The notes under the pieces were generated by a model. That model saw nothing but the letters and a program-made list of their open reading frames with translations, had not been told where the DNA came from and did not search any database. A program made the translations under genes and the position numbers. This document shows positions 56,000-64,000 of a DNA stretch of 64,000 bases, in pieces (positions within the stretch are counted from its first letter, which is position 1; the number at the start of each line of letters is the position of its first letter). The stretch spans positions 3,286,001-3,350,000 of the forward strand of contig NZ_CP102950.1 in the NCBI RefSeq assembly GCF_024741795.1, written 5' to 3'. The stretch comes from Arthrobacter sp. CJ23 (GTDB lineage Bacteria; Actinomycetota; Actinomycetes; Actinomycetales; Micrococcaceae).

Positions 56000-56842
56000 G
56001 TGTGCATTGACTGCAGGCCCGGCAGGAGGGCATTCGCCACGCTGCTGGCAGCCGGCGCGGGCATGGCTGTCCTGGCCGCCTGCGCGCCTTCCGAACCGTC
56101 TGGCAGCGTCTCCGCCGGTCACACACCCTCGCCGACGACGGGCACCACGCTCCCGACGACGGACCCCGCGTCTGTGTCCCCCTCCCCTGCCAGCCCCGAA
56201 AGCAGTGTGGCGGCACCGCCGTCGAGCGCTATGTCTGCACAGCACTCCCTGAGCGATCCCACCAGCCCGTGGGTGCTGGTCAACAAGCACCGCCCGCTGG
56301 AGCCGCCGCAGTTTGCCCCGGCGGACCTGGTGCAGCCGGGCATCCGGCTGGCCGTCGGCGGCGAGGCGGCACTGCTCAACAGCACGACGGCGGCTGCCGC
56401 GGAGAAACTGTTCGCCGCGGCAGCAGCGGAGGGCGTCATCATGGCATTGGCCTCCGGCTACCGTTCCTACTCAACCCAGGCGGCCACCTACAACGGCTAC
56501 GTCGGCAGCATGGGACAGGCGGGCGCTGACCACGCTTCCGCCCGCCCCGGCCATTCCGAGCACCAGACCGGTTGGTCCTTCGACATTTCCGACGGCGGCG
56601 GGGCCTGCAGTTTCCAGCCATGCTTTGCCGGGCAGCCGGCTGCCACCTGGGCGGCGGGCAATGCCCACAAGTACGGATTCGTGGTGCGCTATCCGCTCCA
56701 ATTCCACGAAATCACCGGTTACTACTACGAGTCTTGGCACCTGCGCTACATCGGCGTGGAGGCCGCCACGGACATGGTGCAGCGCGGAATTTCTACGCTG
56801 GAGGAGTACTTCGGGCTGGAAGCGGCGCCGGACTACCTCTAG
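56000..56842 (+). CDS. D-alanyl-D-alanine carboxypeptidase lipoprotein (M15B)
   Basis: The 280-aa protein has a signal with lipobox LAAC (Cys28), a Pro/Ser/Thr-rich linker to about residue 95, and a VanY/M15B zinc peptidase domain. Zinc and catalytic residues lie in ARPGHSEHQTGWSFDIS and ESWHLRYIG. It trims the terminal D-Ala of peptidoglycan stem peptides outside the membrane. The GTG at 56000 starts 6 nt after the coaA stop, with AGGAAGG inside the coaA end, so the two are probably co-transcribed. Confidence 0.93.
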   Translation: MCIDCRPGRRAFATLLAAGAGMAVLAACAPSEPSGSVSAGHTPSPTTGTTLPTTDPASVSPSPASPESSVAAPPSSAMSAQHSLSDPTSPWVLVNKHRPLEPPQFAPADLVQPGIRLAVGGEAALLNSTTAAAAEKLFAAAAAEGVIMALASGYRSYSTQAATYNGYVGSMGQAGADHASARPGHSEHQTGWSFDISDGGGACSFQPCFAGQPAATWAAGNAHKYGFVVRYPLQFHEITGYYYESWHLRYIGVEAATDMVQRGISTLEEYFGLEAAPDYL

Positions 56843-56937
56843 GCCCGCACCGAGTAATCCAGCCAACAACGCAAGGCAGTTGTGGCCGCCTTCCCAAGGG
56901 GAAACGGGCCACAGCCATCTAAGCTTGCTTGCTTGGG

Positions 56938-58302
56938 CTAGGCAGCAACTTCGCTGCCTGCGCCGAGACGCGTCTTCACCACGGCGGCCAGGCTGGTGCA
57001 GATCCGCTCCGCCGTCGCCATGTCACCGGCTTCCACCATCACGCGCACCAGGGCCTCCGTGCCGGAAGGACGGAGCAGCACACGGCCAGTGTCGCCCAGC
57101 TCGGCCTCGGCGGCAGCCACGGCTGCGGCCACGCCCTCGTCCGTGGCGGCGCGGGCCTTGTCCACGTCCTTGACGTTGATCATGAGCTGCGGGAGCTTGG
57201 TCATTGCGGTGGCGAGGTCCTGCAGGGTGCGGCCGGTCTTGGCCATCTGCGCGGCGATCTGGAGCCCGGTCAGGACGCCGTCGCCGGTGGTGGCGTAGTC
57301 GGAGAAGATGACGTGGCCGGACTGCTCGCCGCCCAGGTTGAAGCCGCCGTCGCGCATTTCCTCGAGCACGTAGCGGTCCCCCACTGCCGTTTCGCGGATG
57401 CTGATGCCCGCGTTCCGCAGGGCGATTTTGAGGCCGAGGTTGCTCATGACCGTGGCCACCAGGACGTTGTCCTTGAGCTTGCCGGCGTCCTTGAGGGCCA
57501 GGGCCAGGATCGCCATGATCTGGTCACCGTCCACCTCGTTGCCCTCGTGGTCCACTGCCAGACAGCGGTCGGCGTCGCCATCGTGGGCGATGCCAAGGTC
57601 GGCGCCATGGGCCACAACCGCTTCCCTGAGCGGGCCCAGGTGCGTGGAGCCTACACCGTCGTTGATGTTCAGGCCGTCCGGTTCGGCTCCGATCACCACG
57701 ACGTCCGCGCCGGCGTCCTTGAAGACCTGCGGGGAGCAGCCGCTGGCGGCACCGTGGGCGCAGTCCAGGACCACCTTGATGCCTTCCAGGCGGTGCGGAA
57801 GGGTGCCGAGCAGGTGGACGATGTAGCGGTCCTCTGCATCGGAGAAGCGCTGGATGCGGCCGACGTCGCCGCCGAGCGGGCGCTCCGGCTCCTTGCCGAG
57901 CTGTGCCTCGATGGCGTCCTCGACGTGGTCGGGCAGCTTCTGGCCACCGCGGGCGAAGAACTTGATGCCGTTGTCCGGCGCAGGGTTGTGGGAGGCGGAG
58001 AGCATGACGCCGAAGTCGGCGTCGAGGTCAGCCACCAGGTAGGCCGCGGCCGGGGTGGGCAGGACGCCGGCATCGTAGACGTCGATCCCGGAGCTTGAAA
58101 GGCCGGCTTCCACGGCCGCGGCCAGGAACTCGCCGCTGGCGCGGGGGTCCCGGGCGACCACGGCGCGGGGCCGCTTTCCGTCGGGCGTGCGGTCATGGCC
58201 GAGTACGACGGCGGCGGCCTGGGCGAGCTGCAAAGCCAACTCAGCGGTGAGCAATCCGTTCGCGAGACCGCGCACGCCATCTGTTCCAAATAATCTAGAC
58301 AT
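56938..58302 (-). CDS. glmM: Phosphoglucosamine mutase
   Basis: GlmM converts glucosamine-6-phosphate to glucosamine-1-phosphate, following GlmS. The 454-aa protein has [15 protein letters not shown] at the N-terminus, phosphoserine loop [14 protein letters not shown] with Ser104, the metal loop DGDADRCL and C-terminal [15 protein letters not shown]. The ATG at 58302 begins the conserved protein and lies 7 nt after TAGACT; a longer open frame adds unconserved sequence over the rpsI terminator. It follows rpsI on the same strand, the usual actinobacterial order. Confidence 0.97.
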   Translation of the reverse strand: MSRLFGTDGVRGLANGLLTAELALQLAQAAAVVLGHDRTPDGKRPRAVVARDPRASGEFLAAAVEAGLSSSGIDVYDAGVLPTPAAAYLVADLDADFGVMLSASHNPAPDNGIKFFARGGQKLPDHVEDAIEAQLGKEPERPLGGDVGRIQRFSDAEDRYIVHLLGTLPHRLEGIKVVLDCAHGAASGCSPQVFKDAGADVVVIGAEPDGLNINDGVGSTHLGPLREAVVAHGADLGIAHDGDADRCLAVDHEGNEVDGDQIMAILALALKDAGKLKDNVLVATVMSNLGLKIALRNAGISIRETAVGDRYVLEEMRDGGFNLGGEQSGHVIFSDYATTGDGVLTGLQIAAQMAKTGRTLQDLATAMTKLPQLMINVKDVDKARAATDEGVAAAVAAAEAELGDTGRVLLRPSGTEALVRVMVEAGDMATAERICTSLAAVVKTRLGAGSEVAA

Positions 58303-58309
58303 CGGGTCA

Positions 58310-58315
58310 AGTCTA
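58310..58315 (-). promoter_or_regulatory. Candidate leaderless -10 (TAGACT) for glmM
   Basis: TAGACT ends 7 nt before the glmM ATG, the same hexamer and spacing as for alr. Confidence 0.55.
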
Positions 58316-58394
58316 GACGACGGCCGCTGCGGTTCCGGTTCAGATGCGCCCGTGGGCGGCCCAAAGTCGCCATAGGACTCCCCGAAAACGGCGA

Positions 58395-58427
58395 AAGCCC
58401 GCCCCGCCGAAACGGCGGAGCGGGCTT
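58395..58427 (-). terminator. rpsI terminator
   Basis: AAGCCCGCCCCGCC pairs with GGCGGAGCGGGCTT with one mismatch across a 5-nt loop, about 33 nt after the rpsI stop. Confidence 0.75.
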
Positions 58428-58459
58428 CCGAGTGGCCGCCGAAGCGACCGCAAGCGGTT

Positions 58460-58966
58460 TTAGCGCTTGGAGTACTGCTGAGCCTTGCGTGCCTTCTTGA
58501 GACCAGCCTTCTTACGCTCGATGACGCGTGCGTCACGGGTGAGGTAGCCGGCCTTCTTCAGGGTGGCGCGGTTGTTGTCGACGTCGATCTCGTTCAGCGA
58601 GCGAGCAACGCCGAGGCGCAGTGCACCGGCCTGGCCGGAGGGGCCACCACCGTGGATGCGTGCGATGACGTCGTAGGCACCTTCGAGATCAAGGATCTTG
58701 AAGGGCTCGTTGACGTCCTGCTGGTGCAGCTTGTTCGGGAAGTAGTTCGACAGCTCGCGGCCGTTGATGGTCCACTTGCCGGAGCCCGGCACAACGCGAA
58801 CGCGTGCAACGGCTTCCTTGCGGCGGCCAACAGCTGCGCCGGCAACGGTCAGTGCCGGGCGCTCCTTCTTCGGCGCGTCTTCAACAGACGTGCTTTCCGA
58901 GGTGTAGCTGGTGAGGGTTTCCTCGGCCTCAACGGCCTCGGCGGTCAGTTCTTCGTTCTGAGCCAC
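58460..58966 (-). CDS. rpsI: 30S ribosomal protein uS9
   Basis: The 168-aa protein ends in the universal uS9 tail ([22 protein letters not shown]) that reaches the P-site tRNA, with [24 protein letters not shown] at the domain start. The first 40 residues, rich in Glu/Thr/Ser, are an actinobacterial extension. It lies 38 nt after rplM and shares its transcript; AAGGAG precedes the ATG. Confidence 0.98.
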   Translation of the reverse strand: MAQNEELTAEAVEAEETLTSYTSESTSVEDAPKKERPALTVAGAAVGRRKEAVARVRVVPGSGKWTINGRELSNYFPNKLHQQDVNEPFKILDLEGAYDVIARIHGGGPSGQAGALRLGVARSLNEIDVDNNRATLKKAGYLTRDARVIERKKAGLKKARKAQQYSKR

Positions 58967-59004
58967 GGTTCTCCTTGTAATGAAAAGTTGTTTGGTGGCC
59001 AGGA

Positions 59005-59448
59005 CTACTGGGCGACCTGGGTAATTTCGAACGTCTTGGGCTGCTGTGCAGCGTGGGGGTGCTCAGCGCCGCGGTAGACCTTGAGCTTGCCGAGCTGCTG
59101 TGCAGCCAGGGAGTTCTTGGGGAGCATGCCCTTGATGGCCTTCTCAACAGCGCGAACCGGGTTGGATTCCAGCAGCTCAGCGTAGTTGACGGAGGTCAGG
59201 CCGCCCGGGTAACCGGAGTGGCGGTATGCGCGCTTCTGCTCCAGCTTGGCGCCGGTAAGGGCAACCTTCTCAGCGTTGATGATGATGACGAAGTCGCCCA
59301 TGTCCATGTGGGACGCAAAGGTCGGCTTGTGCTTTCCGCGCAGCAGTGTTGCGGTCTGGCTGGCAAGACGACCAAGGACAACGTCGGTGGCGTCAATGAC
59401 GTGCCACTGGCGGTTGATATCGCCGGGCTTCGGGGTGTACGTACGCAC
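59005..59448 (-). CDS. rplM: 50S ribosomal protein uL13
   Basis: The 147-aa protein shows [28 protein letters not shown] and the [45 protein letters not shown] block of uL13. The GTG at 59448 follows a GAGG site. It heads rplM-rpsI. Upstream, 59449-59743 (295 nt) holds a TACATA-like hexamer near 59510-59520 and no recognised leader structure. Confidence 0.98.
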   Translation of the reverse strand: MRTYTPKPGDINRQWHVIDATDVVLGRLASQTATLLRGKHKPTFASHMDMGDFVIIINAEKVALTGAKLEQKRAYRHSGYPGGLTSVNYAELLESNPVRAVEKAIKGMLPKNSLAAQQLGKLKVYRGAEHPHAAQQPKTFEITQVAQ

Positions 59449-59743
59449 GGTTTTGCCTCGTTCTTGTTCTGGCGTTCATGTTTTAGGAGGCACGCAATAA
59501 GACGTGCACCTACTATGTATGCGCTACCGGAGCAGAGGTGAGGACTCCATGTACCAGTCATCCCAGAATCTCGAAATGCCACCTGAGTTAGTGATCCTGC
59601 AACTGGATCCCCGAGCGGGCATGTGTCATCGAGATAGGACACGCACAACGACTCTAAACAATACCGCCAACGGGGTGCCGGGGTCAAAATGGGGTTATCG
59701 GCTGCCAGTCGGGCCGCAAGGAAGCCGCACCTGAGGAGACTCC

Positions 59744-60397
59744 GTGACCCTTGACTTCGCACCGCCATACCTGCTTGCTGCCATAGCCCTGCTTGGGTTG
59801 CTGCTGAGCCCCGTCACCGAGATCCTCGTCGCCAGATTCCTTCCACGCCTGGGCGGGCTCCCTTCCACGGGCATCAGGATGACGACGGCGGCAATCACCG
59901 GTTTGCTATTTGCCCTACTTACGCTGCGGTTTGGGCCGGGCCCTGAATTGCCGGCATTTCTATTCCTTGCATTACTTGCGGTCCAGCTTTCCCGAATTGA
60001 TTTTACCCACCACCTCCTGCCCAATCCCCTGGTTTTGGCGTTGCTTTCGGCCGGCTTCGCGATGCTCGTGGGAGCTGCGGCCACGGCCCCGGACTGGCCC
60101 GGGCTGCTGCGCGCGGCCGCCGGCGGGGCAGCTTCCTTCGCGGTCTACCTGATTTTGGGACTGATCTCCCCCCGAGGCATCGGAATGGGCGACGTTAAGC
60201 TCGCCGCTCCACTGGGGGTCTACTTGGGCTACTTGGGCTGGGGGCAAGTGTTCTACGGGATGATGCTGGGGTTCGTGATGGGCGGAGCGCTCACGGTACT
60301 GATGTTGCGCCTGCGATCCGCGGAAAAGCCTGCTGAAACGGCCCACGGGCCAGCCATGTTCGCCGCCGCGCTGGGCGTGGTGTTGCTCCTTTCCTAG
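59744..60397 (+). CDS. tadV: Type IV/Tad prepilin peptidase (A24)
   Basis: The 217-aa membrane protein has seven to eight spans and the two catalytic aspartates of A24 peptidases: Asp86 in SRIDFTHHLLPN and Asp150 in GMGDVKLAAPLG. It lacks the N-terminal methylase domain, as in TadV/CpaA. It should cleave the Flp and TadE leaders encoded just downstream. The GTG at 59744 follows GAGGAG. It is divergent from rplM and opens the Tad gene group. Confidence 0.9.
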   Translation: MTLDFAPPYLLAAIALLGLLLSPVTEILVARFLPRLGGLPSTGIRMTTAAITGLLFALLTLRFGPGPELPAFLFLALLAVQLSRIDFTHHLLPNPLVLALLSAGFAMLVGAAATAPDWPGLLRAAAGGAASFAVYLILGLISPRGIGMGDVKLAAPLGVYLGYLGWGQVFYGMMLGFVMGGALTVLMLRLRSAEKPAETAHGPAMFAAALGVVLLLS

Positions 60398-60461
60398 GCC
60401 ATTCGAGAGCCACCTCCCGGCTCCTGGAGGGCCCGAGAATGATCAGCATGCTGTGCTTTCC

Positions 60462-60554
60462 GAGTAGCTGCCCCTACCCCCTGAGTACAAAACTGAGTAC
60501 ATATTCATTCGGCTTGAGTATTCCCCGGTTGGATGCCTGGAAAAAGACGAGTAC
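60462..60554 (+). repeat. Five GAGTAC-like direct repeats upstream of flp
   Basis: GAGTAG, GAGTAC, GAGTAC, GAGTAT and GAGTAC start at 60462, 60483, 60495, 60516 and 60549. Two are within a 9-nt direct repeat CTGAGTACA. Spacings are 21, 12, 21 and 33 nt, roughly whole helical turns. They lie in the 287-nt gap between tadV and flp. Confidence 0.5.
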
Positions 60555-60684
60555 CGCTACGCATTGTCTATTCATGGCCTCACAGGCAATTCTTGTCCTA
60601 TCGAAATCCGAACCGGCCTGGGAAGGAAATGGGGGCGGCTTGGAATTCGTATTCACATTCCAAGAATCTGGGAAGGATTTTCCA

Positions 60685-60876
60685 ATGTCATCTCTTATGG
60701 TTTCACTTGTTTCGTTCATCGCCGGCGTCAAGGAGCGGCTCACCTCCGAGAAAGGCGCAACGATGGTGGAATACGGCATCATGGTCGCCCTGATCGCGGT
60801 CATCGTCATGGTGGCTGTTGGGCCGCTCGGCCTCGCGATCCAAGCCATGTTCCAGGGCATCACCGGACAACTTTAG
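60685..60876 (+). CDS. flp: Flp-family type IVb pilin
   Basis: The 63-aa prepilin has a short leader ending SEKG, cut before ATMVEYGIM, with the conserved Glu at +5 and Tyr at +6. A hydrophobic assembly helix (MVALIAVIVMVAVGPLGLAI) and a short tail follow. It is the major subunit of Tad pili, which mediate surface attachment. The ATG at 60685 has GGAAGGA; longer in-frame openings upstream (from 60439) cross the promoter region and lack pilin features. Confidence 0.92.
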   Translation: MSSLMVSLVSFIAGVKERLTSEKGATMVEYGIMVALIAVIVMVAVGPLGLAIQAMFQGITGQL

Positions 60877-60993
60877 TCCCTGACGGGCTGGTCGGCTGTG
60901 CTGGTGGCAGTTTGCCGTCAATGCAGCCGACCGCTTCGTTAACACAAGTTCGAGAGAACCATCCACCGGGGCATCTGGGTCTGGGAGTCGGTC

Positions 60994-61401
60994 TTGAAAT
61001 CAAATACAAAAGAGCGCGGGGCTGTGGCCGTCGAAATGGCCATCCTTTTGCCTCTGCTGCTACTTATTCTCATCGGAATTATTGAATTTGGGCGGGTTCT
61101 CAACGTCCAAGTGTCCCTGACCCAGGCGGCCCGGGAGGGTGCCAGGCATGCTGCCATCCACTATGACGACGGCACCATGGATGTTACAGCTGCCGCCTTG
61201 GCTGCAGCGCCGTCGCTGGACGGTCTGGGCGTCACCGTAACTGACAATGCCAGCAACTGTGCCTCAGGCCAAGATGTCGAGGTCACCACGAGCGTCTCGT
61301 TGCCGTCCATGAGCGGTTTCCTTGACGCCGGCTTCTTCGGCACACCTGGCCTATTCCCGATGAATCTAAACGGAGTTGGAGTGATGAGATGCGGCGGCTG
61401 A
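60994..61401 (+). CDS. tadE: TadE-family pseudopilin
   Basis: The 135-aa protein has ERG followed by AVAVEMAILLPLLLLILIGIIEFGRVL: a prepilin-peptidase site with Glu at +5, then the TadE membrane helix. The rest (VQVSLTQAAREGARHAAIH onward) is the extracytoplasmic domain with two cysteines. TadE is a minor pseudopilin of the Tad system. The TTG at 60994 has a CTGGGAG site. Its 3' end overlaps the TadG-like gene by 13 nt. Confidence 0.88.
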   Translation: MKSNTKERGAVAVEMAILLPLLLLILIGIIEFGRVLNVQVSLTQAAREGARHAAIHYDDGTMDVTAAALAAAPSLDGLGVTVTDNASNCASGQDVEVTTSVSLPSMSGFLDAGFFGTPGLFPMNLNGVGVMRCGG

Positions 61402-62423
61402 AACTCAGGCAGACAATCATGCATCCAAGGGGTAGCGGGGCCCCCGACAATGAACGAGGGGCTGTCGCCATCATCGTGGCGATGCTCCTGGTGGTCTTGA
61501 TGGGGGCTGCAGCCATCGCAGTGGATGTTGGCGCCCTTTACGCTGAAAAGGCCCAGCTCCAGAATGGGGCAGATTCAGCTGCCCTGGCCATAGCCGACGA
61601 CTGCGCCGGAGGTTCCTGCGGGGACTTTGCGGCAACGGGCGACGAGTTCGCCAATACAAACGCCAATGATGGTTCAAGTGGCGCCATAGTTACGTTCCCC
61701 AACGCAACTACCGTTCGCGTGGCGACCAATGCGCGTGACGCCAACACGGACGCAGACAGCTTTTCATTGTTCTTTGCCAGGATTCTGGGTTTTGAGACCA
61801 CCGAAGTTGGCGCCATCGCAGAAGCCTCCTGGGGACCGCCCGGAAGCGGCGGTGCCTTCCCCTTGGCGTTCTCCGACAAATGCTGGGATTTGAGCGGAGC
61901 TGTCGATACGGGCCAGCTGCAAAAGATCTCGTGGAAACCTGGCGTCACCTGCACCAATCCTTCCGGTCATACGATTCCGGGCGGCTGGGGATGGTTGGAC
62001 GACCCAGATAGCGACTGCTATGCCGTGACAGGTCTCGGCAACGCGATTGGAAGCGATCCAGGTAACAACAAGCCCACACAATGCGCCACCATCCTGCAGG
62101 GATGGATCAACGTTCTCAACAGCGGGGACGAAGTCAATGTTCTATTCCCCGTTTTTGACACCGCAACAGGGTCTGGGAACACCGGTTCGTTCCACATTAT
62201 TGGCTTTGCCACTTTCAGTATTGTTGGTTGGAAATTCGGCCAAAACGGTGTTTACGAGTATCACAACACAACGGCGGCGTTGGGGAATTCCCATCTCGCC
62301 TGTTCTGGTGGAAACGACCGGTGCATCATCGGCCAATTCATCAAATTCCAGTCCATCGATTCCGTCGGTGGCGTGGGCGGCGGGGCAGACCTTGGAACGC
62401 TTGATATCCGCCTCACCAAATAG
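61389..62423 (+). CDS. TadG-like pilus-associated protein
   Basis: The 344-aa protein begins with a basic stretch, then ERG-AVAIIVAMLLVVLMGAAAIAVDVGALY and AEKAQLQNGADSAALA, the TadG/Flp-associated N-terminal module. The long extracytoplasmic part has about eight cysteines that may form disulphides, and many Asn/Gly/Thr. The +5 Glu of pseudopilins is replaced by Ile. It overlaps tadE out of frame. Codon use is visibly more A/T-rich than in core genes. Confidence 0.85.
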   Translation: MRRLKLRQTIMHPRGSGAPDNERGAVAIIVAMLLVVLMGAAAIAVDVGALYAEKAQLQNGADSAALAIADDCAGGSCGDFAATGDEFANTNANDGSSGAIVTFPNATTVRVATNARDANTDADSFSLFFARILGFETTEVGAIAEASWGPPGSGGAFPLAFSDKCWDLSGAVDTGQLQKISWKPGVTCTNPSGHTIPGGWGWLDDPDSDCYAVTGLGNAIGSDPGNNKPTQCATILQGWINVLNSGDEVNVLFPVFDTATGSGNTGSFHIIGFATFSIVGWKFGQNGVYEYHNTTAALGNSHLACSGGNDRCIIGQFIKFQSIDSVGGVGGGADLGTLDIRLTK

Positions 62424-62460
62424 CAGGTCAATCTGGGAGCAAGACTAAGGAGATGGGAAA

Positions 62461-63228
62461 GTGAAAACACGCCTACTGGGAGGCATTGCAGCGCTGTTGT
62501 TGGCAATCGTTGGAGTCGTGCTGCTCGTCGTGTACGTGCAGGGCGCCGACAAGCGTGCGCAACAGGGTCTGGAGCCTGTAAATGTTTTGGTCATGAAGGA
62601 GCGTGTTCCGGCCGGCACTAAGGCGGAAGATCTCCAATCCAAAGTCCAGGTCGAAAGTCTGCCGAAGTCAGCGGTTCCCACCGGGACGCTGCAGGCACTC
62701 GGTGATCAAAAGGGCAAAGTGACTACGGTCGATCTGCAGCCCGGCGAGCAGCTCCTCGCCGCCAGGCTTGTCGATCCCCGCGAATTCCGCCCCGGTACCG
62801 TGCCGGTGCCGGAAGGCTTGGAGGAAGCAACCTTTGTCCTTACTCCCGAACGTATCTTGGGGGGCCGGCTGGTTGCTGGAGACAAGGTGACCGTATTCGC
62901 GTCCTTCAAAGCAGACGACGCCATGCCCGCCGACGCCAATGTACCGGCGGAGGTCAAGGGCTGGAAAGAGTTCACCGGACTCCTCTACCACGACATCTTG
63001 GTGACCGCCGTCCAGCAGGCGGCTCCTGATACGAAGCAATCCGGCGGAACGGACAAGGGCGTCGCCCTGCCGAACGGCTCCGCCTATGTCACCGTCGCCT
63101 TGAGCGACGCCAACGCGTCAAGGATGATCTTCGGCGCCGAGTTCGGTACTCTCTGGCTCGCGAAGCAGACTGATACGACAGTCAAGGGCGATCCGCCGGT
63201 CACCACCTTTGGAGGGCTGTTCCAATGA
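62461..63228 (+). CDS. cpaB: Flp pilus assembly protein CpaB (SAF domain)
   Basis: The 255-aa protein has one N-terminal span (about residues 7-27) and a SAF domain from about residue 40 (VNVLVMKERVPAGTKAEDLQSKVQVE), followed by the RcpC/CpaB C-terminal region. CpaB/RcpC sits in the cell envelope and supports pilus assembly. The GTG follows GGAGATGGG. Its stop overlaps the ATG of the CpaE-like gene (ATGA), showing coupled translation. Confidence 0.9.
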   Translation: MKTRLLGGIAALLLAIVGVVLLVVYVQGADKRAQQGLEPVNVLVMKERVPAGTKAEDLQSKVQVESLPKSAVPTGTLQALGDQKGKVTTVDLQPGEQLLAARLVDPREFRPGTVPVPEGLEEATFVLTPERILGGRLVAGDKVTVFASFKADDAMPADANVPAEVKGWKEFTGLLYHDILVTAVQQAAPDTKQSGGTDKGVALPNGSAYVTVALSDANASRMIFGAEFGTLWLAKQTDTTVKGDPPVTTFGGLFQ

Positions 63229-64000
63229 GCCGCTTCGTAGCCATCACCGCCGTCCGCGATTTTGAGGCGCGGGTCCGCCAGGCTATCACTGGGGCACTTC
63301 ATGGGGAGCTCCAAACGCTAAGTCCCGATGCCCTGGCCAGCGGCACCGACGGTGTCTTCCAGCAGCTCGCGGGCGAGCCCCTCGAAGTCCTGATTCTGGG
63401 TCCCGGCGTGAATCCAGAGGATGCGCTGAAGCTGGCAACCGTCTTTGACCTTCAGTACCCGGAGGTGAGCGTGCTGCTGGTGTCAGAAACCAGCCCGGAT
63501 CTGGTGCTACGTGCCATGCATGCCGGTGTCCGGGACATCATGGCTCCGGGTATCGAGGTCAGCGAGCTCCGCGTGCTCCTGGAGAGAGCAGCCTTGGCCA
63601 ACGCCAGCCGGCGCCGAGGCATGGCTCCTGCAGCCGAGTCCGTACAAGGACGTGGACGGGTCATCGCTGTGATGTCGCCCAAAGGCGGCGTCGGTAAGAC
63701 AACGGTGGCGACAAACCTCGCCGTTGGTTTGGGACAAGTGACCCCAATGGGCGTCGTGATCGTGGATTTGGATCTGCAATTCGGCGATGTCGCCTCGGGG
63801 TTGCTGCTGGAGCCGGAACACACGATTACAGAGGCCGTCCACGGGCCGGCTGCTGACGATTCCATGGTGCTCAAAGCCTTCCTGTCGGTGCACCCGGCCG
63901 GCATCTACGCCCTATGCGCCCCCGAGAGGCCAGCAGATTCGGATTACATCACCCCGGACCACGTCAGCCGGTTGCTGAACCAGCTGGCCAGTGAATTCAA
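63225..64000 (+). CDS. CpaE/TadZ-like P-loop ATPase, 3' end beyond window
   Basis: About 258 codons are present. Residues 1-120 look like a receiver-type domain (EVLILGPGVNPEDAL, VSVLLVSETSPDLVLRAMHAGVRDIMAP). A ParA/MinD-like ATPase follows with the deviant Walker A SPKGGVGKTT at 151-160 and the Asp-rich VVIVDLDLQFGDVASGLL strand. TadZ/CpaE proteins place the Tad machine at a cell pole. The frame runs off the right edge, where tadA, tadB and tadC would be expected next. Confidence 0.9.
   Translation, partial: MSRFVAITAVRDFEARVRQAITGALHGELQTLSPDALASGTDGVFQQLAGEPLEVLILGPGVNPEDALKLATVFDLQYPEVSVLLVSETSPDLVLRAMHAGVRDIMAPGIEVSELRVLLERAALANASRRRGMAPAAESVQGRGRVIAVMSPKGGVGKTTVATNLAVGLGQVTPMGVVIVDLDLQFGDVASGLLLEPEHTITEAVHGPAADDSMVLKAFLSVHPAGIYALCAPERPADSDYITPDHVSRLLNQLASEF

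Noticed and set aside
56881..56913. A TGTGGCC...GGCCACA hairpin as terminator of the DD-carboxypeptidase
   Set aside because: Only 7 bp with a long loop and no T-run; too weak to list as a feature.

Overview
The window reads as chromosome of a high-GC Gram-positive actinobacterium, most likely Micrococcaceae (Arthrobacter/Pseudarthrobacter type). Supporting signs are strong G/C third-position bias, mycothiol genes (mshA and a short 361-aa ino1), the GuaB/GuaB3/GuaA trio, GroEL with a His-rich tail beside groES, CIRCE operators, a Zur-type ribosomal paralogue, and many leaderless TANNNT promoters. No rRNA, tRNA, CRISPR, phage or IS element was seen.

Read right to left on the minus strand, the core resembles the conserved actinobacterial block rplM-rpsI-glmM-glmS-acpS-nnr-alr-tsaE-tsaB-rimI-tsaD-groES-groEL-guaB-guaB3-guaA, interrupted by lineage-specific genes.

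1-4.4 kb: galU, a RimJ-type acetyltransferase and a GlpR-like membrane protein (cut by the window edge), then folate cyclo-ligase, FmdB and a lone SAF-domain protein. 4.4-8.5 kb: a 1375-aa SF1-helicase-like protein with a degenerate P-loop and a C-terminal nuclease-like domain. 8.7-19 kb: guaA, DUF3817/SURF1, a PTS EIIA domain with glpD, guaB3, an ABC exporter and guaB. 19.1-20.1 kb: a deletion scar joining two truncated genes. 20.2-22.3 kb: groES-groEL under two CIRCE operators. 22.4-29.3 kb: a methyltransferase, shikimate dehydrogenase, a zinc-starvation pair (cysteine-free bL36 plus a CobW-like protein without a P-loop, with a candidate Zur box), a GH3 lipoprotein and a GCS2 ligase. 29.3-33.5 kb: the alr-tsaE-tsaB-rimI-tsaD operon.

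33.5-51 kb is a mixed metabolic insert: AlkD-like repair, a PfkB kinase/GH4 divergent pair, GNAT, mshA, fhs, an amidohydrolase/DUF3100 divergent pair with twin operators, a UDG-like protein, DUF2306/MerR, ino1, an aldo/keto reductase and glgX. 51-59.4 kb: nnr, acpS, glmS, coaA, a DD-carboxypeptidase, glmM, rpsI and rplM. 59.7-64 kb: the start of a Tad/Flp pilus operon running off the right edge.

Several genes feed one another. GlmS and GlmM supply GlcN-1-P towards UDP-GlcNAc, which MshA joins to inositol phosphate from Ino1 for mycothiol. GuaB and GuaA complete GMP synthesis. TsaB/D/E make the t6A tRNA modification. About twenty genes start 6-7 nt after a TANNNT hexamer, so leaderless transcription looks common here.
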